DNA of 64,000 bases, taken from NCBI GenBank assembly GCA_024663395.1, contig JANFAH010000003.1, positions 4,216,001 through 4,280,000 of the forward strand. The letters run 5' to 3'. Below the pieces are notes generated by a model. The model worked only from the letters and a program-made list of their open reading frames with translations, made no database searches and had not been told where the DNA came from. This DNA comes from Pisolithus tinctorius. Taxonomy: Eukaryota; Basidiomycota; Agaricomycetes; Boletales; Pisolithaceae. Position numbers and translations under genes: made by a program. Shown in pieces: positions 46,952 through 58,590 of this stretch (positions are counted from its first letter, which is position 1; each line of letters starts with the position of its first letter).

Positions 46952-47727
46952 TACATGAACATCATGCTGATTCATGATACACAGGATACTAATCCATAAG
47001 TGGGATAGTGCACTAGCTGCAGATGTCACCTGTGCTCCCCAGCGCCGCTGGAGTAGGAGTTCGCGATTGTTCATGCGCTGAGTTTGGCTCCACCTGATTA
47101 CAACTATCTTCTGAGCCGAATACTGTTGTTAGGAATCCCCACTTGTGATAATCCGAACACTATGTATGGTTGGCTTATAGTCTGTCAATCGCTCCTCATG
47201 ACGGAACTGCTTGGATGGACACAGGGACTGATCGATCGGATGGCGTCTGGTACGTGTGGAGTGCCGATCTCCAGCGTCGGATGATGCTTACCTCCGAAGC
47301 TCCACCGGGTGAGTTAGTTTTCACAAATGGGTACTGATCACACCGATAGATACGACTCGTTCCATTCACCGACCTTCTTTCCAGTGGAGGATGAAGCCGG
47401 TACGTGAGACCACAAGTGTCAGAGGGCAAGAAATTAGATGATGCGCCTGAACCTGAGCACACGCCGATCTGCAAAAGCTAAGCGTCAAGTTGGAGCGCTT
47501 ACCCGTGGAGTAACAGTGCGTGCTGAGCTCAAACAATTAAAAAAACTCTCCAAAGTCTATGCTGTAATTCGACCGTTTTACAGGTTTGGCCTTTAATGGT
47601 CGTTATTCGGGTCCCAAGAAAAACCGAGTGCCATTCATATCTCATGTCCTCCAGGCTATATATATGAAGGGTTCACAGTGGTTCTGTTCATTGACGCCAC
47701 GCAGTCCCTATCGAGGTAGCATCAGGC
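46952..47727. other. Intergenic, no gene assigned
   Basis: A possible exon at about 47200-47310 reads DGVWYVWSADLQRRMML before a GTGAGT donor, but I could not extend it or place it in a family. No RNA gene or repeat was recognised. Confidence 0.35.
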
Positions 47728-49881
47728 ATGTCTAACAATACTAATACTTCTTCGTCGCCGCAGTTTCCCAAGGCATCCCATGCTACTGATGCCTGTCCCG
47801 ACATCCCAAACGGAGCCCATTCTCCCTCCGTTAGTCGTCCGACCATCGAGATGACAGAAGATCCGGACGACGTGATCCCCTCCACCCGTAATGGTCGCAC
47901 TCTCGTGCTCTGCTTTGATGGTACAGGCGACCAGTTCGATGGTGACGTAGGTGGTCGCTGACTTTGGTCCTCTTGCACCACTTATTTGACCTCCACTCAC
48001 CTCTAGAACTCGAACATCGTTCAGTTTTTCTCTATGCTGAAAAAGGATGACCCCTCTGAGCAAATGGTGTATTATCAGGTACGCTTGCTCACATTATGGC
48101 GGAGTCTATTACCACTCACCACTGGTGCAACATAAGGCCGGGTTAGGCACGTACACTATCCCTCAAATAGCCACGCCCCTTTACGCCAAGCTTTCCAAGA
48201 CCATCGATGCGATGGTGGGGAGTAACCTGGATGCTCACGTCATGGGTGTGTCGCTGGTCTCCACGTTCCCTTATTGTGGCCCCTAACAAACTCGTTTTCT
48301 GCAGCTGGCTACGAGTTCTTGATGCAAAACTGCGAGTTTTTTTTTTCGACATTTCCATTTCTTCATTTGATACTGATACTGATGATTGATACCTCGACTC
48401 TACAGATGAGGCAGAAGATAGGATATGTCTGTTTGGGTTTTCGCGAGGCGCCTACACTGCCCGCGCGCTGGCTGGCATGTAAGGCTTCCGTAACAGTATT
48501 GTATGCCGGAACACTTGCTTAGCCCCACTACAGGCTTCACAAAGTGGGTCTCTTACCACCCTGCAACCACCAGCAGGTTCCGTTCGCGTACAAAATGTAC
48601 AGCAAGGATGATGATGAAGGCTGGAAACAGAGTAAGGCATTTAAGAAGGCGTTTTCTATCGACGTTGATGTCCAATTCGTTGGAGTTTGGTAAGCTTCTC
48701 GAGCTGATTGGGATAGTCATGGGTTTGGTTCCACTGATTTATGTATCATACGGGTACTTCGGATAGGGATACTGTTAACTCTGTGGGCATCATCCCTCAC
48801 AAGCTGCCTTTTACAAAAGCAAACAACAAGATTCGCTACTTCAGGCATGCTCTCGCACTTGATGAACACCGAGCGTATGTACCCGAGTGACATTTGCGAT
48901 ATGATGATGCTCAGATATCTGAATCCTTGTACAGGCGCTTCATGCCGAACTTCTGCAATCGGTCCACAGACGCCGACAATAAGTTTGGTGTCCAGAAAGG
49001 GGAAATGCCTCGAAGCACCAAGAAGTCTCGCCCTGTTCAAAATCCCCACGACAAGCTTCTGCATGAGGGAAGTAGCTTGAATGGGCACCACCAGGAACCA
49101 AATCTTCAGGATAGAGAACGTCGCTACACCGAGTCAATCTCGCAAACTGATGCCGATGAAGTATGGTTCGCAGGATGTCACTGCGGTAAGCTCGAACAGT
49201 TCGGGATTGACATTGTTTTAATACTCACAACTCCGTTTCAGACGTCGGTGGTGGTTCCGTCAAGAACGGTACCCGACACAGTCTAGCCCGTATCCCTCTC
49301 CGGTGGATGATTCGGGAAATTTTCAAAACGAACGTGGGCATTCTCTTCCACCGCTCGATGTTGCGGCACGTTGGCATGGACCCTTCAACATTGTACCCCG
49401 AGGTGACTCCCCGCCCACCGGCTATCTTTGAGCGCCCTTTCCTCCCGGAAAAGATTGGCTCTGGTACACCGTTCCATGATGATGGTGTGCCAATCCAGTG
49501 TGCTATCAAAGGCAATTTTGTGAGCGAGGAAATGGAGGATCTCAAAGATGCGCTTAGCCGCATGTACGATCAACTCGAGGAAGCGCCGTACTGGTGGATA
49601 CTCGAAATGCTGCCGCAAAAGCAGCGCTACCAGAGAGAGGATGACACGTGGATCGGGGATGTCAAGTGCGTAACTCTCGTCTTCCCTTCGGAAGCCCGTG
49701 CGCTGAACCGGTTTGAATTTCTGACCTCAGGGTAAACATGGGTGGGGGACGCGATATCCCCAAACGACACACCCCGAAGATACATCGAACGGTCAAGATC
49801 CGGATGGAAGCAGACACACTTGAGGGAGGGAAGTACTGGCCGAAGGCAAAGATCAATGTTGAACCTATATGGGTTGATTAA
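47728..49881 (+). CDS. DUF2235 alpha/beta-hydrolase-fold protein
   Basis: The ATG at 47728 starts a Ser/Asn-rich leader. The DUF2235 start TLVLCFDGTGDQFDGD follows an Arg/Asn turn, then NIVQFFSMLKKDD, GLGTYTIPQIATPLYAKL and DAMVGSNLDAHVM. The nucleophile elbow is LFGFSRGAYTARALAGM (G-x-S-x-G). Later blocks are VDVQFVGVWDTVNSVG, VWFAGCHCDVGGGS (the catalytic-Asp/His region) and SLARIPLRWMIREIF. The family includes bacterial Tle1-type lipase effectors and many fungal cytosolic proteins of uncertain role. Six or so introns interrupt it. The stop chosen is at 49879-49881, but in-frame sequence after it (RQDKTLIQILDTFI, a GTAATT donor, then KIKINEIAVRLYDF to about 50120) looks coding, so the stop may be a single-base change and the true end later. 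Confidence 0.85.
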
Positions 49882-50466
49882 AGGCTGCGCCAAGTACGGA
49901 GGCAAGACAAGACCCTCATCCAAATACTGGATACGTTTATTGGTAATTCTTCGTCCGTGTCTTTCTGCCAGCATGTACCATAGTACTTACTGCGTTGTGT
50001 GTACAATTATCCCTGCCTCTCTTACTTTGTGTGTATTATGGCCCTGTCTCCCCATTTTTAAGGTTGTCAAGATCAAGATCAATGAGATTGCAGTGCGACT
50101 GTATGATTTCAGGTTAGGTAAGTTGGGTTAAGCATAGTTACTGCAAAAATGAAGAAATTAGAGGGGGGGGGGGGGGGGATAATTGCAAAGTCTAAACCTA
50201 CATAATCTGGCCTTGGAGAGCTAATAGTCAATATTCTTAGCACATTCTGACTGGTCAAATATTGACTACCATGTTCAAATAATCTTACCATAAGGACCAT
50301 GTAGTCTGCTTAGTCACAACATGTGGGTAGTCTGTGCACCAAATTGCCATTACTCACATAGAGCCCAATGCAGGCCCATCAAATTAATTAAGTTATAACA
50401 CATGAAGAGGCCCAGAGGCCCAGAGTGGCAGCAGCAAATGAGCAGGCCCATGACAAGTATATTACA
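49882..50466. other. Intergenic with a possible 3' extension of the DUF2235 gene and a G16 run
   Basis: Possible last-exon sequence lies at 49882-50120. A run of 16 G is at 50163-50178. The rest, up to the LTR at 50467, shows nothing that I recognise. Confidence 0.4.
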
Positions 50467-50750
50467 TGTTGGAGTGAAATGACCCCTGTCCTTACTTGGA
50501 CTTAGGCATGTGATCGTGTCGCTTACATAAGCTGTTAGAGCGCACCCATACACTAGTAAAATTTACCTAGTCCCTCAGTAGCTTGAGAGACTACTGAGGG
50601 TGAGTACACTTCTACATAGATAGAACACCCTTACTAACTTGTATAGTTCCCTATAGGTACTATACTCAATATAAGTAGCTTGACAGACTACTGAGGTTCC
50701 CTATAGATTCCTCTCTGGGTTTCCCCTCTGCAACCCCACAAACTTCTTCA
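50467..50750 (+). repeat. 5' LTR of element C
   Basis: The first 165 bp match 60585-60751 nearly exactly, starting TGTTGGAGTGAAATGACCCC. It also contains an internal repeat of TAGCTTGAGAGACTACTGAGG (50579) and TAGCTTGACAGACTACTGAGG (50676). Confidence 0.88.
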
Positions 50751-50761
50751 GGTTATGAGCC
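50751..50761 (+). promoter_or_regulatory. Primer-binding site of element C, containing the ancestral gag ATG
   Basis: GGTTATGAGCC directly follows the LTR and is identical to the site in the copia element at 58246-58236. It contains ATG at 50755, which is in frame with the gag ORF at 50788 but followed by TAG four codons later. Confidence 0.7.
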
Positions 50762-51837
50762 CTGCCTAGTGGCAGAACCTAGGAGGAATGGCAGTGAAGA
50801 GATACTGGACTAGGGAAGGCTTCATCTACATTCCAGAGCTCAAGACAAACAGACGGAATTGGAAAGAGTATCACACAAAGATACTTGAGGTTGCACAAAT
50901 CCAAAATGTGGAGGAAGTATTGGTTGGCACGAAGCCAAAACCAAGGCCAGGTAGCGATGAACTAAAAGAATGGCTAAAGTCTAGTGGAACTGTGGACTCT
51001 ATTCTGGTGTGGAACATGCCTGATTCCATCTTTTTGCGCATCAAACACTACAAGACAGCCCATGAAATGTTCAACTACCTAGCAACTACCTATGGCGACC
51101 CAAATCCGACCCCCATTCCTGTAAAATGTGTCAGCACGCCAGCTGAACAGTCAAGCACTGGCAAGCATGAACCAAAGGGAACAAATGGCAAGTGCAAAAA
51201 TGCATGAGACTCATGAGACAAGACACTCATACCACACACGAAGCCTGATGAACTGTCAAGTGAGCCACCTAAGGAGGTGAGGCTCGAGGGGAACAGTCAT
51301 GATGAGGCGAGAAGTGGTGACGAAGTAAAGGCTGAGGCTTCAGTCAAGGTGGTCCAGCAAGTCACATCGCAGGGTGGAGAAGTTGAATCAAAGTCTATGA
51401 AGTCCACCGAAGATGTGCTTTGTCAGCATGCATCTCCAGTCAAGTTCGAAAGGGCAAAATCAGCTGAAGTCAAGGGCGAGATGTCTAGAGAGGTTAGTGA
51501 AAAGAGAGCTGCAGAGAACGGTCTGGGCAAGGAAGCCACAGACAAGGCTGACAGCATGGATATCACAGCTAAGAAGATGACGAACCTTGAGGCAGATGGT
51601 GGGGACACAGAGGTCCACCACACATCAAATGGACTGGAATGCATGCACGAGAGAAAGGTGCATGCAAGTGCCCAAGACACCCCCAATGACTCGCAGATAG
51701 CCAGGAACATGAAGAACATGGGCAGCAGCACAGATGCGCTGCAGCACCATACAGGTGACCCTGGTCACTGCACACACAAGAGAAGCACACGCACGAGCAC
51801 CCAAGACCTGCCAATCAGTCCCCAGGCACCAGCCAAA

Positions 51838-52181
51838 TGTAACAGGGAGCAACAAAAATGACTAAAAGCAAACGAGCAACTCAGTCTCAGGGATGTGACG
51901 ACTATGATTAGGAGTACCTAAAAGCAAACGAGCGACTATGGTAAATGAGTACTAGTGGTAGTGAAAGTAGGTAGTTGGGCTCACCTCAGTCTCGGGGATA
52001 CGACAACTGAGGTGCCCAGTTATGAGTGGATGACATTTATACCCTACAGTGGCTATGTATGACCGGGGTTGTAAGTATCCAGACTGGTAAAAATTAGAGA
52101 ATGCAATGTAGAGCCAATGTGCACAGGTACGAGATAGACTTGCCAGTGCTAACCTCCAGATATCCCCAAATATCTCCAACA
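51838..52181 (-). repeat. 3' LTR of the copia element
   Basis: This 344-bp repeat pairs with 58247-58590. On the minus strand it runs TGTTGGAGATA to CTGTTACA. Confidence 0.95.
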
Positions 52182-52565
52182 CTCCCCCTCAAGTCTAAGT
52201 GAGTCTGACCATCTCGACAAACTTTTGAAGTTTCGGGTGTTGTCACACACCAAAGGTGTTGTGGACATGGTTACAGCTGACTCTGCCTAACTTGTTGATG
52301 AGTTGCACACAATGCCCAAGCATGCAGATGAAGACTAAAGGCCTCATGCATAGAAAGACTGTCAGATGTTAACAGTCATCCTTCACACAAGAATGAGTTG
52401 TCAGTGCTAAAGAGAAAAGAGGAAGCAAGTTAAGCGCACATTAAAGGTTTTTAGTGCCTGTGTATGGCATTCCAGTTTTTGTTGTATCTCCACCATTTCC
52501 AAAGATATCGACTCCGTTCCCACACTCGCTTAAAGTGCTCAGCCCCATGATTCTTCCTTCCAAAT

Positions 52566-53164
52566 TTGGAGAGGATCCTCACACCCTGCATGTTTCTACA
52601 GCACTCCATCCATCAGATGCTCATTTTGCTAGGTCCATCAATCATGGCCACCTCTTCATCGATCATCTCGCTTGTCTCATTTGCCAGAGACAATGGCTAC
52701 ATATATCTGCCAGGCATTCCCACCAGCTTCTGTCCTGAAGCCCCCTGGTTCATCCCGTCATTGTCAGCCCCATCTTGTCCCATGCAGCTTGGTCAGTGTG
52801 TTCTCCTTGTCAGTATGACTTCCAGAAGGATGTTCTTTGGTCACCTCAGGTCTGTCACTTGGTTAGAAAGGTCTTATGTGGTCATTTCAGTCTCCCTGGT
52901 TGATGAAGCATATGGATCGTTCCTCCCTGCTCCCTGCACTGTCTTTATTCCAGTCTCATCCATCATTCTTCCTGCATTGCAACAGCTGCAGTATAATCTA
53001 CTGTCTTCCAGCCTCCCTGATCACATTCATGATGAGTATGACATGCATCTTGCCTTCTTACTGCAAGATCCAGCAGAAGACATCCCCCCTTCTCCTCCTC
53101 CTCCATCAGAGCCCCATTCATGAAGTTTTTGTTAACTTTGCTGAGAGGACGAAAGGGTGGGAGA
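52566..53164 (+). other. Fragment of another LTR element, ORF end and polypurine tract
   Basis: A plus-strand ORF of about 185 codons (52566-53123), opposite to the copia genes, reads APSCPMQLGQCVLLVSM and VVISVSLVDEAYGSFLPAPC and ends in Pro-rich PPSPPPPSEPHS. It is followed by the purine-rich GACGAAAGGGTGGGAGA that directly precedes the LTR at 53165. That order (ORF end, polypurine tract, LTR) is what the 3' end of a retrotransposon looks like. I do not recognise the protein. The left boundary is unclear, somewhere near 52440-52470. Confidence 0.5.
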
Positions 53165-54041
53165 TGTGATTGCATATACTCTCATTGCCCCACAGACCCC
53201 CAATGCCCTAGCCCCCTTTGATGCCTGACTCATGCCCTTCAGTTCTGGAATTAATACTTCCCTATCTGGAAACACCGTCCGTCTGTCATGCTGTCTTTGG
53301 ATCTAGAGATGTCTCTGCTGAGATCTAACTTGCATCGCCACCCCCTAATGTGATATCAGTGCGCTTACTCAGTTTCTGATTCTATTTGACTCATTTTGTG
53401 ATATTTTGACTATCCTTGACTCATTCATTGCCAATACTTACCAATCTTCTTTGCTTGCTTACTTTTCATTTCTTGCTTACTCATCATGATTACTCAGTCC
53501 TTACTCATTACTTACCAAGTGTTTGTGCCTTGTTTGTCACAGGCTGTGCTCCCCCCTCAGTATATAAACCCCCATGTACTTAGCTACCAGGAAGCAATCA
53601 GAAGCAGTCCAGAAGTCACTCAGCAGTCAGTTCAGTGCCTATCTCATTGTTGACAGTTGAGGCTCATTCGGAAGAGTCTATCTGTCGTCATTCATATTGT
53701 TGGTAGTTGAGGCTCTACAAAGGGGTCTATCTACCTCCATCATTCATCTGAAGCTTTATCCCCACTTAGTCAGCAAGTCCTGCTTAGTCATCCATCCACT
53801 CCTGTGTAACTCGTCAACAACTTGCACCAGGAGCACATTGTATCAAAGTCCATCATTCCAGAAGTCCTTTCAGCTGAACACCTTCACTCCATTCAGCATC
53901 CCCCATTCAATCATCACCTGCTTGTCTACTCCTGTGTAACTCATCGTTGACTTGTGCTAGGAGCACCCTCCCATTGAAGTTTCCCCCTCTTAGGTTTCTG
54001 CACTCCAGGTTCCACAGAGGCACACCACCACTCACTTTACA
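53165..54041 (+). repeat. Orphan LTR with a TATA box inside the copia element
   Basis: The 877-bp segment begins TGTGATTGC after a polypurine tract and ends CTTTACA at the copia pol sequence. TATATAAACC near 53564 marks the promoter and the rest would be R/U5. Short diverged direct repeats occur inside (ACTCCTGTGTAACTC at 53799 and 53931; TAGTTGAGGCTC-type at 53651 and 53703). No second copy lies in the window, so the element is truncated at its 5' side. The terminal copia pol codons and stop at 54037 fall in this LTR. Confidence 0.65.
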
Positions 54042-57000
54042 TTTGTCTTTTGTGTTGGTTTTGGTTGGTTTTCACCACCTTTCCACACTTTGACTCACAG
54101 TGTGCGAGTGGCTTAGTAAACATGTCGGTGACCATGGAATCTGTAGGGCAGTAGATAGGAATGACTTTATCCTCATCAACAGCGAGCTGAATGAAGTGAT
54201 ACCGGATGTCAATATGCTTTGTGCATGGGTGGAACTTGTTGTTCATGGTGAGCATGATGGCACCTTGGTTGTCGCACATGAGAGGAGTTGGAAGGGTAAC
54301 AGGTGCACGAATCTCGCTGAGGAGGTTGCATAGCCACATAATGTCTTTGAGCACATTTGTCATCACGATGTACTTGGCCTCTGTAGATGAGAGTGCGATG
54401 ATGTTCTGCTTGTGAGATCCCCAGGCAATTGGCATGCCTCCAAGTGAGACAACATGACCAGAGATGGAATGATGATGGGGTTGTGAGCCCCAATCTGCAT
54501 CAACATAGGCAATGATGCCTTCCTTGGGATCAGTGAGCTGGAGTGTGAAGTCGCGCGTGCCCTTGAGGTAGTGGATGACCCATTTTGTGGCTTCCCAATG
54601 TGTGCAGCCCAGATTCTGTAGAAATTGGGAGAGAATGGAAGTGGGGAAGGAAATGTCAGGATGAGAGCCAAGACCAGCCCATGCAAACGACCCAACAATC
54701 TCCTTGTAGGGGACATTCTTCATTTTGGCGACAAGGCAAGGAGTTGAGGGTGACTGGTTGCTGGATAAGATGGTGCTGGGTTCCATGGGTGTGGAGACAG
54801 CATTTGCATCCGACAACTCGAAGCACTTAACCAGTGAGTCGATGTATGTCTGCTGCGAGATGGACAGCATGCGTGCAGACCTGTTGTATTTAACCTCATG
54901 CCTGAGCAACCATTTGATCTCTCCAAGATCAGATATGTCAAACCACTCCTTAAACCGTTCCTTTACCCAAGATATCGTTGCGATGGTATTTCCAGTAAGT
55001 GCCATGTCATCTGTTGAGACAGAGATGACAGACAACAACTTGGTGCCAAGCCTGAAGAAGACTGCATGATTGACTGATGACCACGTGAAACTGATTTCGC
55101 TGAAGAATTCACAAAGGGTTTGATACCATTCGAAACCAGCCTGTTTCATGCCATAAAGACACTTAAGCAGCTTACAGACCTTGCCTTCCTGGCCAGGTTT
55201 GAGATAACCAGGTGGAGGGTGCATGTACACATTTTCAGTGAGTTCAGCATTGAGGTACGCATTCTTAATGTCGATCTGGTGGATTTCCCAACCCTGGGAA
55301 GCAGCATTGATGAGTACAGCTCGGACAGATGGGAGTTTCGCAACAGCTGCGAAAGTTTCATTAAAGTCGATGCCTTTGCGCTGTCATTGTCCATTTGCAA
55401 CAAGTCGAGCTTTGTAGCATGAGATATTGCCATTTTCATTGTGTTTTACCTTGAGGATAAAATGAGAGTCAATGATATTAGCACCGGGAGGGGGATTGAC
55501 AAGCTCCCAAGTGCCCATCTTCTCGATTGCAGCAACTTCTTCACCCATGGCTGTATGCCATTTGTTTGCATTTGGTCCTCAAAGGGCTTCATCGATAGAT
55601 GGCTCATCACTTTCAATTGAAGTGATAGCATATTCAACAGTGTCCACAGCATCAACATCTGAACAGAATTCTTTGTCAGCGTTGAGTTCGACCTCCCACA
55701 TTGCATTAGCATGTGGTGGTGGGAAACTCTTGCTTGCATAGAAGCCAGGTTCGTGAGATGAGGCTTTGCGAGGGAGACGAGGAGCTGGGACATTGAGTGG
55801 TGGAGCAGGTATGGTCTTGTCTTGTTGTGACGATGGCAAGCTCAGTGGGGTGGTTAGAGGTGATAGTGGCAATGGGACATCAGCAGGTAATGGTTCAGGA
55901 GAGTTTGACAATGTTGTTTGAAGGTCGACTATCTCAGTCTCCCCCTCAAACTCAACAATGTCTGGAGTTTGAGTAGAAGCTCCTGGAGTTTGCCTAATCT
56001 CTTCTGGGGCAAAGTGTACATTTCGCTTGACAGATACTTGGCGAGTTTCTGGCCAATAGATCCTGTAGCCTTTGCTTTGTGAGTCATAGCCAACAAACCT
56101 GGCCTCTTTGGCCTGCTCGTCGAGCTTTCCCACACTCTTGAGTTGGACAAAAACTTTGCATCCAAAGCAGTGAAGGTCGGAGAGGTTGGGCTTGTGCCCA
56201 TGGACCATTTCATAGGGGGTCTTGTTGATGAGAGCACAAGTTGGAGAGCGGTTCTTGAGGTATGTGGCATGATTAATGGCCTCTGCCCAGAGTGTGCATG
56301 GGAGACCTGCACCAATAAGAAGTGCACATGCCTGCCCAACAAGGGTGCAATTTGCCCGTTCCGCAACACCATTCTGCTGGGGTGAGTCATGCACAGTCAA
56401 CTCAAGTTGGATGCCTCTATTTGCAAAGTATCCTTTGGCATTGTTGCTCAGATACTCGCCACCTCGATCGCATTGTATGAACTTGACCTTGATGTCATCA
56501 TGCTGATTAAGGACATATTGGACATGGTCTTGAAGAGCTGTGAAGACGAGACTCTTCTTCTTGACAAAGGTAACCATTGTTTCACGTGAGAAGTCATCAG
56601 TGAAGGAAACATAGTACAGTTCTCCTCGGAGTGATGCAACCTGAGCAGGACCCCACACATCAGTGTGTATCCATTCACCATATTTTGTGGCATGGGTGTT
56701 TGACTCGGTGGGAAAAGGAACACGAGTGATCTTTGCCCTGACACATGTTTCACAGAAGTTGTTGTCAAGCTGGGAGGCAATCTCAATGCCTTCTACCATG
56801 CCATTAGATACCATAGTCCTTGTAGCACTGAATGACATATGGCCCATGCATTTGTGCAAGTGTCGAAGGGACATGTGAGTGTGAGGTGTGTGAGTGGTGG
56901 CTGCGACCTCGATGGCTGTGGCAACATTATACAGGCCATTGACCTCAGGGATGTGGGCTATGAGCACACTAGATGGCTCAGGGGACCAGATTTCACAGAA

Positions 57001-57423
57001 ACCTTTGATCATTTGAACAGAAAAGCCAGCTCAAGTGATGCATGTGGTTGATATGAGGGTGAAAGCAATATCTGGAGCAAAAAGTGCATCCTTCAAGGTA
57101 ACGCGGCTGCGCTCAGTTCCTTTAGGCAACTCGATAACAACATCACCATGTCCAGTTGCATAGATGGTTCGTCCATCAGCGATGTTGACTGGTTTTGGAG
57201 TAATGGGGGTAAATGATGTGAATTTTGCACGATCAGGACAAAAATGAGAACTTGCACCAGAGTCAACAATAGCACCATGCTGTTCAGCAGGGACAGAAAG
57301 GAGAGTGGCCTTGGGAAACAGGGTTGTTGTGGTGAATGCGAAATCATCAGCAGGAGCTGTGGCTGTGTTGGCTGACTGTGTCAACTTCTGATGAGGACCC
57401 TGGCCCTCCTTTCCTCCCCCCTT
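54037..57423 (-). pseudogene. Copia Pol: protease, integrase, reverse transcriptase, RNase H
   Basis: On the minus strand the order is copia-type: protease (IVDSGASSHFCPD, near 57260), then the integrase zinc module and core, with D in WIHTDVWGPAQ, D in FIQCDRGGEYLS and E in SPQQNGVAERANCTL. The RT follows (EIHQIDIKNAYLNAEL, CLYGMKQAGFEWYQTL) and then RNase H (YVDADWGSQPHHH, ALSSTEAKYIVMT). TGA stops occur at 57031, 55579 and in the short region before 55230, mostly at positions where Arg is expected. The RT catalytic box reads STDDMAL where the family has YVDDM, so the Tyr-Val pair is lost while both Asp remain. The C-terminal end is cut by the orphan LTR. Confidence 0.93.
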
Positions 57424-58242
57424 TCACCAACAATCCCTTGAGAGATGACCAACCTGATTGCAGCTAAAACATGTCTTGTTTGAGTTTTTCGACCTGCGAT
57501 TGTGATGACCATTCTTTGCAGAGGCATTGAGTGCTGCATCAGTTGTTGCTGACACATCCTTCTTTATGTTGCGGTGATCAGCCTCCTCAAGGACAACAGA
57601 TATGATAGCACTGGATGTAGGAGTCTGTCCAGAGGCATGGATTGCAGCAGTAGTAGTGCACAAAAGGGTCCAGAAGGAATCGGGTAAGGAATTCATGATC
57701 ATGGCTGAGAAGTCACGATCATCAACTGGAGAGCCCATGCCAGCTAGTTCCTCCCGTAGTGTCATCATGGTAGTGAGGTGACTCTGCACATCATCCCTTT
57801 CACCACATTTCATATTTTGCAGGCAAGATTGGATATCTACCTGCATCATGTCACTTTTGGTCTCATAGATGGCCCAGATGGCCAACCAAATGTCAGCTAG
57901 GCAGTCAAGATGCTGGACCTGTATTAAGATGCTATTTGGGATTATAGCATATAACTGCTGGATTGCAAGCACCTCCTTTTGCCTGAATGCATCAGAAAGG
58001 GCTAGACTCGTCTCAATCTCGGCAGGGGTCACATCACGTGATTTGTCAGTGATCTGGATTTTACCAGTTTTGTCATCAACTGGTAGTGGCTGGGGAGTAG
58101 ACACAGTGCCATCAAGGTGGCAGGCAAGACCACGTGCTGTCAATGACATCACGGTCTTCGTCTTATACTCTACCCAGTTTTTCTCGGTGAGTTTCGGCAT
58201 GGCATATATGCCTGACGAGGTAGTAGCAACAGAGAGGCTCAT
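57424..58242 (-). CDS. Copia Gag
   Basis: The ATG at 58242-58240 lies inside the primer-binding site. Copia-type gag sequence follows (YAMPKLTEKNWVEYKTKT, LADIWLAIWAIYETKS, MTLREELAGMGSPVDDRD) and a CCHC zinc knuckle (CFSCNQVGHLSRDC) closes it, at about 270 residues. A TGA at 57424-57426 separates it from the protease, which continues in the same frame. Gag forms the particle and binds RNA. The stop may be decay or a natural read-through point. Confidence 0.88.
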   Translation of the reverse strand: MSLSVATTSSGIYAMPKLTEKNWVEYKTKTVMSLTARGLACHLDGTVSTPQPLPVDDKTGKIQITDKSRDVTPAEIETSLALSDAFRQKEVLAIQQLYAIIPNSILIQVQHLDCLADIWLAIWAIYETKSDMMQVDIQSCLQNMKCGERDDVQSHLTTMMTLREELAGMGSPVDDRDFSAMIMNSLPDSFWTLLCTTTAAIHASGQTPTSSAIISVVLEEADHRNIKKDVSATTDAALNASAKNGHHNRRSKNSNKTCFSCNQVGHLSRDCW

Positions 58243-58246
58243 AACC
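58236..58246 (-). promoter_or_regulatory. Primer-binding site of the copia element
   Basis: On the minus strand GGTTATGAGCC directly follows the 5' LTR end (CTGTTACA). The same 11 bases follow the LTR of element C. The gag ATG is embedded in it. Confidence 0.7.
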
Positions 58247-58590
58247 TGTAACAGGGAGCAACAAAAATGACTAAAAGCAAACAAGCGACTCAGTCTCGGG
58301 GATACGACGACTATGATTAGGAGTACCTAAAAGCAAACGAGCGACTACGGTAAATGAGTACTAGTGGTAGTGAAAGTAGGTAGTTGGGCTCACCTCAGTC
58401 TCCGGGATACGACAACTGAGGTGCCCAGTTATGCGTGGATGACATTTATACCCTACAGTGGCTATGTATGACCAGGGTTGTAAGTATCCGGACTGGTAAA
58501 AATTAGAGAATGCAATGTAGAGCCAATGTGCACAGGTACGAGATAGACTTGCCAGTGCTAACCTCCGGATATCCCCAAATATCTCCAACA
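58247..58590 (-). repeat. 5' LTR of the copia element
   Basis: This 344-bp repeat pairs with 51838-52181 and is followed by the CCAAA duplication at 58591-58595. Confidence 0.95.

Larger units (their letters stand above)
51838..58590 (-). mobile_element. Ty1/copia LTR retrotransposon nested in element C
   Basis: LTRs of 344 bp lie at 51838-52181 and 58247-58590, flanked by a perfect CCAAA (51833-51837 and 58591-58595). A purine tract (CTTGAGGGGGAG on the minus strand, 52182-52193) adjoins the left LTR and the primer site adjoins the right LTR. Gag and Pol share one minus-strand frame with stops. An unrelated LTR fragment sits between pol and the left LTR. The LTRs differ mostly by transitions. 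Its terminal TGTTGGAG equals that of element C. Confidence 0.96.

Noticed and set aside
47728..49881. Bacterial type VI lipase effector acquired by transfer
   Set aside because: DUF2235 genes with introns are widespread in fungi, and this one has many introns, so no recent transfer is implied.
50163..50178. G16 run as a regulatory quadruplex
   Set aside because: It is a plain homopolymer in intergenic DNA whose length is unreliable in sequencing; nothing links it to a gene.
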